In this document: positions 10,263 to 20,817 of the stretch, in pieces
Layout: each line of letters starts with the position of its first letter
Numbering within the stretch: position 1 is the first letter of the stretch
From: Bolinopsis microptera
Lineage: Eukaryota > Ctenophora > Tentaculata > Lobata > Bolinopsidae
NCBI RefSeq assembly: GCF_026151205.1
Contig: NC_087080.1
Coordinates: 7,171,096 to 7,235,095 of the forward strand
Direction of reading: 5' to 3'
Length of the DNA stretch: 64,000 nucleotides
Notes under the pieces: generated by a model
Told to the model about the DNA's origin: nothing
The model's input: only the letters and a program-made list of their open reading frames with translations
The model's database searches: none
Made by a program: the position numbers and the translations under genes

Positions 10263-10541
10263 ATGAAAGTTTTCTTGGTTCTCCTGTTGATTCTGCCTGC
10301 TGTACTGGCTTCAACTACCCCCACTCCTGGAGCCGCCCCGAATTGTAAGCGGTACCACAAGCTTTTATTTAAGCCCGGCAAATGTTTCCAGGAGGGAAAA
10401 TACCCAGATTTCCAACCATGTGAGCCAGGAAAGACGACGAAAGAAGCCTGGAAATCTAAATGCGGGAAGGCGTGGAGGAAATTACAGAAGTATTCTAGAC
10501 GTTACTCGTCCTGTAATGACCCTCAGCAGATATGCAAGTGA
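10263..10541 (+). CDS. Small cationic Cys-rich secreted protein
   Basis: This is an intronless 92-residue protein. Residues 1 to about 16 are a hydrophobic signal peptide (MKVFLVLLLILPAVLAS). A short Thr/Pro linker follows, then a mature region with exactly six cysteines (28, 41, 53, 67, 84, 91), giving spacings C-12-C-11-C-13-C-16-C-6-C and probably three disulfides. The mature part is strongly basic, with many Lys and Arg and few acidic residues. The architecture suits an antimicrobial, signalling or other secreted disulfide-rich peptide. I do not recognise the cysteine pattern, so no function is assigned. The ATG has an in-frame hydrophobic leader and no better upstream Met. The overlapping minus-strand frame is a shadow. 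Confidence 0.7.
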   Translation: MKVFLVLLLILPAVLASTTPTPGAAPNCKRYHKLLFKPGKCFQEGKYPDFQPCEPGKTTKEAWKSKCGKAWRKLQKYSRRYSSCNDPQQICK

Positions 10542-11454
10542 TCTGCTCTTTTAACTGAAGGACGTACAATTTTGCAGCTCTGGTTTTGAGATGGACGATA
10601 AGATACTCTTCAAAGTTTTCTTCATTTTAGTGGCTTGGTTCAACGAATGATTATTTGGCAATTAGTAGATGTATTTTAGCCCTCATTCTGTTATTCTATA
10701 GATACCTATTCAGTATTCACGCATTTAGAAACTAGTTTTAGTTTTTCTGGTACAAGATTGTCACAACTTAACTGTGCAACTTGATTAAGTTGATGTTCTA
10801 TCTCTATCTCTGTTTAGTAAGGGGAGGTAAAGTTTCAGCCTGATTGTTTTATGTATTTTTATATAACAGCTGTATGATAAACCAAGGACCGTGGCCGAAT
10901 ATTTGACCATAATATTGGTAAAATTATGTAATTAGTAAAATAATAATGCTATCTCAAAGTCAAGTTCCACAAAAAATCAGTTTGAAAACAAAGATAGGGG
11001 TGATTTTCATACCTCATGAACATCACGAGACTTAGATTATGTGACAAACTGTGTCGGCACGTATTGATGAGTGACGCTCCTTCACTAATATAATCGTTAA
11101 ACTTTACTCGGTTAAGAAAAATTGAAACATGTGCTCTAGAAAAGTTTACAAAAACGCTCTGGAGGGTATCTGGTGAACAGACGGTACCAAAATATCAGGG
11201 CGGTACCTTGAATACCGTTTAAAAACAAAGTACCTTGGCCTTGTACAAAGTGGACTACTTAACCATGCTTCTTTTAACTTGCGTCCTCGCACCAGACAGA
11301 CGATTATGCATTTTACAGCTATATCCAGCTGTTCCAACTAAATTTTAAACCATTTAAGAAGTAAAGTTGGGACCGCTTTTTTAAGTGACAAGAAGACTGT
11401 GGAACGTAAAAGAAGAATAAAATATAACACGCTGTTAACAAATACAGTACTTAC
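10542..11454. other. Stretch between the secreted protein and the GTPase exons
   Basis: The last exon or exons of the minus-strand GTPase gene should lie here, because its exon 3 ends in phase 1. I could not identify them. A 63-codon minus-strand frame at 11337-11146 has a possible acceptor but no GTPase-like sequence. Confidence 0.4.
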
Positions 11455-12252
11455 GAGCCAATGTCCCATTGATAGCATTCTTTATAGAAGTCATTGTAGG
11501 AGTCCTCAGCAGCACACTAGGAGTCCTCAGTATGGTGCTAGGAGACAATTCCACGTAGGGCAGTGTGTCGCTCTTTAACCCCACCAAGAAGAACTGTGCG
11601 TGCGCGGCGTGCTCGCGCACCACGTGGAACCAGTACTGTTGCACACTGTCGAATGTGCAAGGATCGTTCACGGCGAAGCATAGGAGAATTGCATCCAGCT
11701 GCGATTATACTGTGGTTAGTTATTTTGACATTTTCTTGACGTAATTACCGCACCTATATTTGGCTATACTAGTGTAATATATAACGGCTAGATAGTTTAT
11801 TAGCTTAACACGTGACCAAACAAACTTAACTTGACTGCACAGAGCCGTACAAAAGTTCAATAAATGAGAGAAAGGTACCTCGCTGAAGTTCTGAGAGCAC
11901 TGAGCAGCGTTGTTTGGGTTTATTCTACATGATACCTGTACCTCCACTATGACTCCGTCAAAACACTTAGTGTAACTGTGGGGATAGGGTATTGTTACAG
12001 AGACAGTTAAATAGTGGAATATGTTAACTAAGATTATAAATAGAACTAATGTCAGAGCTCAAATAACCTTGTCTAGTTTCCCCACTTGTTTCACTTAAAA
12101 CTGAAAACGTAAAACTTTAACGGCTGCAGATTCTGAGATTGTGACCTGTTGAAGGAGTTGGAAGGTATTATATCAGGGCATCTTCCCAGCAGAAAAGTAA
12201 GAGCTAGACTGTTCTTCCCGCATCCCTTATCTCCAAGTAACAGACACTTCAT
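11455..12252 (-). CDS. Divergent Rho/Ras-like small GTPase with degenerate nucleotide motifs (partial)
   Basis: Three exons join in phase: 12252-12146 (phase 2 out), 11975-11879 (phase 0 out) and 11698-11455 (phase 1 out); the 3' end is not located. The product begins MKCLLLGDKGCGKNSLALTF, clearly a P-loop, but the Ser/Thr after GK is Asn. Exon 2 corresponds to the switch region, yet the G3 motif DTAGQ is replaced by INPNNAAQ. Exon 3 has LDAILLCFAVNDPCTFDSVQ, matching the Rho-type beta-4/alpha-3 segment, and VGLKSD in place of G4 (N/T)KxD. A short LRTP-containing duplication follows. All splice sites are GT-AG. Ordinary GTP cycling looks unlikely. It may be a pseudo-GTPase acting as a binding module, or a decaying gene. 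Placement in the Rho family is by general resemblance. Confidence 0.62.
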
Positions 12253-13378
12253 ATAGCGTCCTCTTATCTTATCTTGAGTTTATCGAAGTTTGGTTTAAGT
12301 TGGCGGGTAAGCTGGAATTATATCAGTTATAAAACTGGTCAACACACACACGAACAAAAGTAACAGTGAGATAAGACAGAGAGAAGTAAGATAACTACTA
12401 ACAACACAGCTCTCTTCTTTCTGTGCTGCAACTATTTCTATACACTGTTTTTAACTGTGCATTGTGTGTCACGTGATGCACCGCCTATCAGATAATCCCG
12501 CAGTGACGTTATGTGGAGGTTATGCGGAGGATTATGCGTGATTTGTGTTGTGATTGTGACAAGATTGAGAATGTGGGCGTCCGGAGGGGAGGCTGAATTT
12601 ACGTAATTTTGGCGAAAGCAATTCCAACTATGCAGGACTGAGCATCATGATCAGTGATCTGGTAAGAGATACTTTGACGCAAATACCAGTTAAAATTCCT
12701 CTGTAGCAAGGTGATAAGTAAAACAACGGTTTAAAAAAGTTATTAAATAAAATCTTCATGCACATCAAGCATCTTTTAACATTTATATCGCACGCTAACC
12801 TCAGAGCTCAATTCTAAAACTTGATTCTCAATGAATAACTGCAAGCTACTCGGTAGATTTGGGGAAAATATGCTATTATAACTGCGTGAATATTGAAAAG
12901 CACTCAGTGCGTTATTTTCCAGAAATAGAAAGCTGTGAAACGACTCTGTTTTAACGATTCAGTGGCTCTTGTAAGCTTTGTTTTGTATCGATTACGTTCT
13001 AAAAAACAAAAGGCAGTTTCTGTATTTGAACGAAAGTAATAACTGAACATGTTAGTTTTGTCAGGCCCGTCGCATTATATCATGCTAACTATAACATAAT
13101 CTGAATAAAGAACAAAAACCAGTAAATAACAGGAAATTACATAATATCTTCAATTATCCACAAGTATTCCAGTACATCTCAAATCTCCAGTTATCACAAA
13201 AACCATCTCAGAGGAAGAAGAAGAAGACCCAGTTTCCAGACTGTTAGAACACTGGTACACATCACATGATCTTGTTACTAGGTGACGGTTACTATGCGAC
13301 AGTTACTAGGTGATCTTATTATCATCCACGTGATCTTGTTATCACCCACGTGATCTTATTATCACTCTGTGAGGGAAG
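12253..13378. other. Interval between the GTPase and CFAP184 genes
   Basis: About 1.1 kb without a supported exon. It includes the 5' side of the GTPase gene and the 3' flank of CFAP184. At about 13262-13370 there is a degenerate 20-30 bp direct repeat with CCACGTGATCTT(A/G)TTATCA words. Confidence 0.45.
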
Positions 13379-16300
13379 CTAGATAGCGTTTACTTTAGCA
13401 GCGTCCACTTTCTGTCGTACTCCGTCTACCTGCATTAACAGTTCCATGTGTTTTGTCTGCAGGTTTTCTATTGACGTGTTTAGACTCTCTGTGTCGTCCT
13501 TTCTCACCTGTAGTTTTTACATTGTAATGAAAAACAGGCTACTTTCTTATCATGGAATTGCTCAATTTAATGTTGAAAGGATGCATGGTTTTTTTCCATC
13601 TCGACGAGTTTCGTATTTTCAAATTTATATCACGACTAATAATGGTAATTTTTGTCTGGTAAAATAATTACCAGATAAAATAACATATACTAAAAAGTAG
13701 TGAGCCCACCTCTAGATCCCGTAACAGAGCTTCCTGTCCAATTAAACCGCACTTCTTTCTCAACTTCACGTTATCTATACGGAGTGAGTCACGTGCTTGT
13801 TTCGTCCGGGACAGGATATCTCTCTTTTTTGCCACCTGTGGTTACAGAAGTTGTTTTCAGTGGTTTGTACTTACTTTGTATTAACTAGGTTTTAGTGCTG
13901 ATGCTGCATGAATCATGATATGCGATGGTTAAAACTAATGTGTAATTTCATATTATTCACCAAGTTAAACATGCAGGATTAGCAAGTTTGTTGTTGTTGT
14001 GTTTTATAATTGTTATCAAAATTACAATCTTACAATCTTACAATCTTACAATCTTACAATCTTACAATCTTACAAACTTACAATCTTACAATCTTACAAT
14101 CTTACAATCTTACAATCTTACAATCTTACATCATACTCTACAAGTTTGAGGTTCTCTCTTTGGCCAGCGTTCTCGCCCTGTACAAACTGTAACTTTTCTT
14201 TAACGTGGGTCAACACCTGAATAAAACTGAGTCACTAAAACCTGGTGAGTTGTATACAGGCAGCTGAACTTCAATTCGACTCGAGTATATTGTCATAATC
14301 AGTTTTTCATAGTCAAGTAATTGATAAGTATCAGTTTGTAACTATCAAGTAACTGTCTAGTAACCAGTTTATAACAATCTAGTAGCCAGTAAGTAACCAG
14401 TAAGTAGCAAGTAAGTAACTAGTTGGCGATATAACCTGTACAGTCGTAGTGATCTTCTTTCTCAACTTGAGCAACTCCTCGTTTCGCTCCTCAATCTTCT
14501 CATTGTAAGTCTGGTTCTCTATCTTCAGCTGTTCAAAGTCTATCAGGTGGAGACCGTCTGCTAGCTCCTCTTTCTGCTTCAACTGTGTCTCCCTCTTCTT
14601 CAGCTGTGTGGTGAGGAGTTTTAGTAACCTTGTTGAGGAGTGTTAGTAACTTTGTTGAGGAGTGTTAGTAACCTTGCCTAGGAGTATTAGTAACCTTGGT
14701 GAGGAGTTTTAGTAATCTTGTTGAGGAGTGTTAGTAACCTTGTTGAGGAGTGTTAGTAACCTTGCCTAATGCTTATATTCAATGAATATTATTCATAATA
14801 TGTGAACAAAGCATATATTATCGGGGAAGGTTGTAATATATGTGAGATGAGCACGGTTTAAGTTTTAACAGGTGAACATCACCCACTTTGGGTGACCACT
14901 GACCAACAACTTCACCCAATTTGACCTAGTTCCCACACAGTTAATAGGGCATCCCAAAACGACAACTTCGCCCAGCCCATATTATAACTGAATTATAACG
15001 ACGATTGGGCGGAGTTGTTGTTTGGAAGTTAACTAGGTGGCTGATTGGGTTAATACTTATTTTCCCAAGCTAACCAGTCTATAAAAGTCCAAATTAGGTA
15101 AAGTTGCCCGGTAACTTTGTTCCCACTGAGTATCTTATCACACTCAATGAACATCATCCCAAACAACCGACCGTCTCACTTCCGGGTTTTACAGACTTCT
15201 CATATCATCAAAACGGGAATCAAGTCACAGCTCTTAAAAAGACAATTAGTGTTTTATCGGCGGTTTTCAGAGACCGCTTCACAGACTTGTACTCCTTATT
15301 GAAAATACCGGTAAAATGCGCGTTATTACATCAGATTTAACGAGCGCATTCAACCGATAGGAACTAAGGTGGAAAAGAAAACCCGGTAGAGTGTTCTCAT
15401 CTAACCTCAATTATCTAATTATCTAACCCCAATTAGCGAGTCATCTAACTCAAATTAGAACAGTAAGTTTCCTAAGTCAGTTCAAGTAAAGGTAGAGGTA
15501 GTTTGTTTTTGTGAAGATTCTAGAGAATTTATATCGTGATGTGGAGAATAACATTGAGTGTTTTGTGTTTGGTTGTCTTTGTATCCAGTAGAAGGTAATA
15601 ATCAGCTCCAATTAATTAATCAATATTAATAATTAATATTTTATTCTTTCGTCTGAAATATTGAGTAAATTCTGCTAGGTTTATCAATAATGTAATTTGA
15701 CTATGATAATACGCAAAATTTCACAGCGTGAATAGTATCGGACACGGCTTTTCTCTGCTGACGGATAGTGAAGAAGAGTAAGTAATGTACCTTATAATGT
15801 ACTTCATAATGTACTTCATAATGTACCTTATAATGTACTTCATAATGTACTTTATAATGTATTTCATAACATTACCTTGTAATGAACCTTATAGTGTATC
15901 TTATAGGATTATAAATAAATCAACGAGGTTACTTTTTTAAAGTTTAAAAAATAAAATATCATTTAAGCACCAAGTTTGAGGTATATAATATTTTCAGGAA
16001 CATAGGTCATGGACTTGATCTTACCAACAAGGAAGAGTGAGCCGATTTTATACATTTAAAAAAGTTTCTTATCAGTAATCTAACTAATTTTTCTCTTAAA
16101 AAAGAGGTAATAACCTACTACAATAATTTATGAGTTATAATCATGTTGATTAATCAATTATAAATTATATAACTATATTTATTTATAAATTATTTATAAA
16201 TTATAATTATGTTTAATTAATTTATTGTAGGGATATCACGAAGGGATTTCCTGCTCTAGATAATTCGGAGGGAGAGTAAGTAGTTTTCCTCTTTACACTT

Positions 16301-19219
16301 TATACTTTACAAGTACTGTAACCTTAATATTAAGAATAAGTGTACGAAATAAAACTCGTTTACATTTCAATCCACGCATCCAACTGTCCCCACGCGGAGG
16401 AAACATAAAAAAGGATTGAATTTTGTATCTTATAGCTTGCCTTAAATTTAAATTGTCAGCCGAAACGAACAAATTAAAAACATAAAATCTTAAATTTCAG
16501 TAAAATCGGACACGGCTTTAGTCTCCTCGAAGCAAAAGAGTAAGTTTTATTTTATGATGCAAAATTAAATAATCTTAAACATCTAATTGCTCAAGCCGTA
16601 ATGAGAAAAAAACTTTCCATCCATTCTGAGCACCTTAAAATGACGTTTAGTTAATACAGTAACACCCCAATTTACTGTGAAGTTTGGGGAAAAGGAGAAG
16701 GCCACAGTAAATCAGGGCTGGCGGTAAATCGGGGTTTTGATTGTTCACATTTTTATGTTTAGTTCTTATTTGGGGGAAGAAAATTGTCACTGTGTATAAC
16801 AGGGTCTGCACTTTGCATTAAATCAGGGCGCAGTTTATCAACGTGCGGTAAATCGGGGTTTACTGTATTTTGAAAATAAGAGGTCAGACACCATTGATGT
16901 AATACACATGATATAGTATTAACGACCTTTTCAACCCGACTTATTGAATCATTGATAGAATAAACTATTCTCCCTTTTAGAGCGGATTCTTTTGAGCACT
17001 AACTGACGTTAGCGAATGGTTAGAGAATGTCAGTATTAGTTGAAGGTGAGTTAAGGGGGCCGGGGGGGGGGGGGGGTCTTCATTAAGATTAGTTAGTCGA
17101 TATAATTTATTTGATCTATTCCAAGTAATATTGAAGTTTGAACATATTAGATACATCATGTGGTAGAATAATAGGATAAAGTGTTATAAACCTGATTTAT
17201 TTCAACTTCAAATAATCAAAGTCTTCTTCTGATACGCTTCTTAAAGATTCTTTTTCGGTTTATATGTAGATTTGTACCACTAACCACTTTGATATTATAT
17301 TATGTACTAGAGAATGTTAACAGTGACATTTTCAGATGGTCCAGTTAAAGTGTCTGCAACAGATATAACCAGTCAACAACTGCAGATCTGTTAACCTCAA
17401 CATATTATTACAGCTAGTTTTAATGTGCGTGTCTTGCCTATAACATTTCTATTCAATTATGTATTATACTTTTAGCTGGATTTTTGAATATTTTGACTTA
17501 TGAGCCAGTTTAAAATGTAACCTTTTCATTTTCTGAGAGTTACTTCCATTGAAGTCTTTGCAATATTAAAACTGTACATGGATCTAGATTACAGTATGTT
17601 GATCGATTTCAAAATTAATGCAAGAATTTCAATTGTTGTTAGTATACTTCTGTTTTGGACCGTGACTGATCACCAAAAAAACTTCGTCAAAATAAAGCAA
17701 AATTTGGACAAAAAAAAGAATATTAAATATCTAATATAATCTAAAAAGGAATAACCACGAAAATGCCATGTAGATAGTATAAATACCTTGTTAATGAGCT
17801 TGATATTCTCCAATCTAACAGCTATCACCTCTTCCTCTTTCTTCTTCTCATTTGCAATGTACTGTTCTATGTCTTTCAGTGCAAGAGGTTTTCCTGACCT
17901 GTAACGAAAAACTTGATGAGCGGTTGGGGAGGCCAAGCCTATTTGACCAAAAGTTTAGGAATAAATGGGCAAAAGGGGCATCATTTTCATCAGTTTTCGT
18001 TAACAAATATTATATGAATGATACAAATAATTCGATTGATACATATACTTCGAATGATGCATATTATAATAATACAATATATAATACAATCTTGGTCGAA
18101 TGTAGGCCAGGTCACAACTCATTAAAGAGTATTAACCCAAGCCTTAAGGATAAAACAAGCTATATTTCCTACCTGCTGTTAACAGCTTGTTTGGCGACTC
18201 CTTTCTTAAACTCGAAATACTGAGCAGTCATCTCGTCCACTAAATTCTTCTTCTCCTCCATTTTCTCCTTCTCTTCGTTACTTCTCGAGTCTGCTTCTTT
18301 CTGAGTTAACTCGTTCTCCAATTCTAGTTCGTCTAGAGCTTGTAGACACTTCATGTACCTGGCAGATACTTGGTTATCTTATGTTACATTCTGTTACATT
18401 TCATGACAGACGTTTTAGTCAGAGTTTATTTCCATTTAATCCAATTGCAATTGCGAAATCGCCAATATATAAATTTTGAAATAGAAATATGAATTTTTAT
18501 CGTTCAAAGTAAAAATGGATGAGTACGAGTTTAAACTTCCAAAAAAATACCTCTGCTCTTGATCTGTTACACTTTTCTCCACCTCCTGTCTCTCATCTGC
18601 TCCCTTCTTCTTACGGAAATGTTCAGCGATTTTGTGCTGACACTGACTGTTTTGATTCAATATCTTGTCCCGCTCGTTCAGGGCAACCTGGTATTTCTCC
18701 AGTAACTGGGCCCTAGTGAGTTTTGGGTTTTATTTCAAATAAAGCTACATAAAAATACCATAAACAGCACAAAAAATTATTAGATGAGCTTTAATCAGTT
18801 GTTCAATTTTCAAGAGACCTAACCTATGTCCCATACCTGTCCAGGCCAGTTTGTGAGGCACTATCATCAGGGCCTAGGTGCTCTTCCAAATCCTCTGATG
18901 GTGTTCCCCTGTCAGGAGTTGATGGACGTATTGATGGGATTCTAGGGATTGCTTTGTCCGAAGGTTTAGGACCTAATGCTGAAGTTGTTTCTTCTTCATC
19001 TTCAACACCCCCTGTAATCATGATTTGTTGAAATAACACCGATCAGGGTCTGTGTGAGAAACCAATAATGAAGTGCCATTTGTCAGCCTGGCATAATAAA
19101 TCAGGTATCATTCAATCAGCGAACATATTAATTATCATATTAACAAAGTTACCTGATCGGTCCAAGGGATCTATCTGGGGAGGACCATCTTTAACTGTGA
19201 CATTTTCTTCTCCACTCAT
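13379..19219 (-). CDS. CFAP184: CFAP184/CCDC96, ciliary coiled-coil protein (9 exons)
   Basis: Nine exons join in phase: 19219-19153, 19011-18837, 18712-18551, 18358-18173, 17898-17787, 14603-14436, 14216-14142, 13835-13710 and 13429-13379, giving about 373 residues. The N-terminus is acidic and disordered (MSGEENVTVKDGPPQ). From exon 3 onward the protein is continuous coiled coil. The block with GLHLIDFEQLKIENQTYNEK, LTHVKEKLQFV and KCGLIGQEALLRDLE is the hallmark of CCDC96 (DUF4201 family). This protein pairs with CCDC113/CFAP263 in cilia and flagella and supports axoneme structure and motility. It is shorter than the human protein (about 555 residues) because the N-terminal acidic region is short. 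Intron 5 (about 3.2 kb) contains an opposite-strand micro-exon gene. Two introns carry minisatellites touching their splice signals. Confidence 0.93.
14020..14135. repeat. 8-bp tandem repeat just past the CFAP184 exon 7 donor
   Basis: About 14 copies of CTTACAAT (minus strand ATTGTAAG) begin a few bases downstream of the exon 7 donor at 14141. On the transcribed strand every unit contains GTAAG, the consensus start of a splice donor. Apparent reading frames in this stretch are artefacts of the repeat. Confidence 0.9.
14612..14766. repeat. 22-bp minisatellite carrying a branch-point-like motif before CFAP184 exon 6
   Basis: Seven copies of GAGGAGTGTTAGTAACCTTGTT (two degenerate) end within ten bases of the exon 6 acceptor. 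On the transcribed minus strand most units read GGTTACTAACACTCCTC, so TACTAAC, the ideal branch-point sequence, followed by pyrimidine-rich bases is repeated. Confidence 0.85.
14919..15052. repeat. Imperfect fold-back upstream of the micro-exon gene
   Basis: An inner pair (CCAAAACGACAACTTCGCCCA with TGGGCGGAGTTGTTGTTTGG) and an outer pair (ACCCAATTTGACCTAGTT with AACTAGGTGGCTGATTGGGT) are inverted around an AT-rich loop. The structure lies about 0.5 kb 5' of the micro-exon gene start. It could be a small MITE remnant. Confidence 0.6.
15539..17002 (+). CDS. Micro-exon gene for a secreted peptide with repeated IGHGFSLL-like modules
   Basis: Six short exons join in phase: 15539-15594, 15727-15777, 15998-16036, 16231-16275, 16501-16539 and 16981-17002 (TAA at 17000). 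Every intron is phase 2 with GT-AG ends, so exons 2-5 (51, 39, 45, 39 bp) are symmetric and could be skipped or duplicated without a frame change. The 83-residue product begins MWRITLSVLCLVVFVSSR, a signal peptide. Each middle exon then encodes one diverged module: VNSIGHGFSLLTDSEE, ENIGHGLDLTNKE, EDITKGFPALDNSEG and DKIGHGFSLLEAK. The last exon encodes EADSFEH. Modules are separated by acidic residues, with no dibasic or amidation site. The layout resembles the micro-exon genes known from flatworms, and acidic spacers recall some cnidarian peptide precursors. The family is unrecognised. The gene lies wholly within intron 5 of CFAP184, on the opposite strand. Confidence 0.75.
15784..15900. repeat. 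13-bp tandem repeat just past the exon 2 donor of the micro-exon gene
   Basis: About eight or nine copies of TAATGTACTTCA/TAATGTACCTTA follow the donor GTAAG at 15778. The first unit overlaps the donor (GTAAGTAATGTACC). It lies in intron 2 and is non-coding. Confidence 0.85.
17063..17076 (+). repeat. Poly-G tract near the end of the micro-exon gene
   Basis: A run of about 14 G (interrupted GGGGGCC just before it) lies roughly 60 bases after the stop codon of the micro-exon gene. It could form a quadruplex or stall polymerases. Its true length is uncertain because homopolymers are often mis-sequenced. Confidence 0.6.
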
Positions 19220-19852
19220 GCTACGTAAAGATCTAGTGTAAGATTTTGTATTTTCGATACATTTAACAATGATTGAATTGTCATGACATTACTTCTTTGA
19301 CAATAGTTCGAATTATTAAATTGTAACAGGTATAACAAATAAAACTTAATCTGACTTCTTCTTAATCACAGTTTATTTATCTATTAAGTATTTTTAAATA
19401 GACGATATGTTTAGGCTTGAGGTGCATCCAGGATGCACAAACTCAGGAAGCGGGGCTTACTCTAGAGGGAAATTTATCCAAGCTTCCTGCCTTGCACTGT
19501 CTGATATACAGCAATCATAGAAGCTTGCAAACACCTCTCAACTTATACCAACATTCACATAATCATATGGACTTATAGCCTTTATGCACGCTCTCTCCTC
19601 TAAAGAAGTATGAGTAAAACGTTGATTTACTGTGCCCCGATTTACCACAAACCCTGATTCTCCCCCAAAGTCTGAGATAAATCAGTGTTATACTGTACAA
19701 GTTATTTCCTTGATGCTCTCAGAACCACAAATACTCTGGAGATCCGATGAAAAGCAGCAAAGACCGGATTGTAGGAAATGAGAAAGCAGGTGAACTGGCT
19801 AAGCTTGGCACAACCAGTGAATCCACAAAGAGGTGTTCCACACCACAATCTT

Positions 19853-20264
19853 TGTAGCGCGATGCGTTACTGTGCTGCGCCGCGCACTCAATAAGGCTTC
19901 TCACAGCCAGTGGCGTAACGTTGCCTGTTGGCGCCCCCCTGCCGAAAAGGCGCCCCCCCTGTTGGCGCCCCCTCCCCATTTGGTGTTCCTCCCTAAAATT
20001 GAACAAATTAGGTGATTTTAGAGGATACGCCGGTAAAATCTCTAAAAAAGTGTGTATCTAGAGCAAAACGTGCAGTTTTGCTAGTACTTTAGTTAAGTTT
20101 TCGAAATTGTCCCACATTCAAACGACGATTTGGCGCCCCCCTAAGACGGCGCCCCCCTGCACAGCGGGGTCAGCGGGGCCCTTCGTTACGCCACTGCTCA
20201 CAGCAACAGATCTGCGAGATGCGCTACTGTGCCGCGCCAAGCTGAGATGAATTGACATCGTCAA
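19853..20264. repeat. Dispersed repeat, copy 1, split by a hAT-type insertion
   Basis: The flanks of the 19908-20196 element belong to one older repeat. It runs from TTGTAGCGCGATGCG on the left to GAGATGCGCTACTGTGCCGC and AGATGAATTGACATCGTCAA on the right. A second copy without the insertion is at 24665-24729. The GTAGCGC...GCGCTAC palindrome suggests a short structured element. Confidence 0.65.
19908..20196. mobile_element. Non-autonomous hAT-type element (289 bp) with TIRs and 8-bp target duplication
   Basis: The element starts CAGTGGCGTAACG and ends CGTTACGCCACTG, a perfect 13-bp terminal inverted repeat. It is flanked on both sides by the identical 8-bp sequence CTCACAGC (19900-19907 and 20197-20204). 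Eight-base duplications and CAGTGGCGTA termini are typical of hAT elements. The interior has GGCGCCCCCC blocks and no transposase, so it depended on an autonomous copy elsewhere. Confidence 0.88.
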
Positions 20265-20643
20265 TTAACACAATCTTATATCAAGAAAACAACAAATTTT
20301 CAAGAAAACAACAAATTTTTATTTAAATCAATTATAGCAACAATTTGAAAAACTTTAAAGCTCTTCTATTACCATGGAATATACTACGGGTATGGTGACT
20401 TGGGCTATTGAGTTGTTAAGTAGATTAAGATTAGTAAACCTGCACTTGCATTGTATATTTTATAAAAACTAGAAATTAGGCTTCACGGTAAAATGGAGAA
20501 GCAGGCTGATCTTGGAGAGAGCAGACCGTAAAGTTTACGCACCCACAGGGCTACCTACCTACCCAGTTGTTCTTTTTGGTTTATCAGCTTGTATTGTTAT
20601 ATTTATGGACCCCAAGTCACCACACTAAGAAGGAGTATGTAAA

Positions 20644-20675
20644 AAATAATAAATAATAATAATAATAAATTAAGT
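20644..20675. repeat. (ATA)n tract at the likely 3' end of the retrotransposon
   Basis: An AATAATAATAAT-type microsatellite lies 3' of the minus-strand reverse transcriptase remnant. CR1-like elements often end in short microsatellite tails, so this may mark the 3' terminus. No target duplication could be confirmed. Confidence 0.4.
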
Positions 20676-20817
20676 TAATATCATCATATCTGTTTAAAAC
20701 AGTAAAAGTCAAGTTGAGGATTGACTTTCCTAGTTAATTTAAAGGTTCAAACGTTTGGGAATATAATAATGTTGGTATTTGTATCTGCTGCAGCAATAAT
20801 ATTGAAATATCATTTGT

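Noticed and set aside
11146-11337. Candidate last exon of the GTPase gene
   Set aside because: There is an acceptor-like AG, but the sequence does not resemble the Rho alpha-5 helix or a prenylation motif.
13999-14220. Two plus-strand frames reading LTILQSYN repeats
   Set aside because: They are translations of the 8-bp intronic repeat and antisense CFAP184 exon 7.
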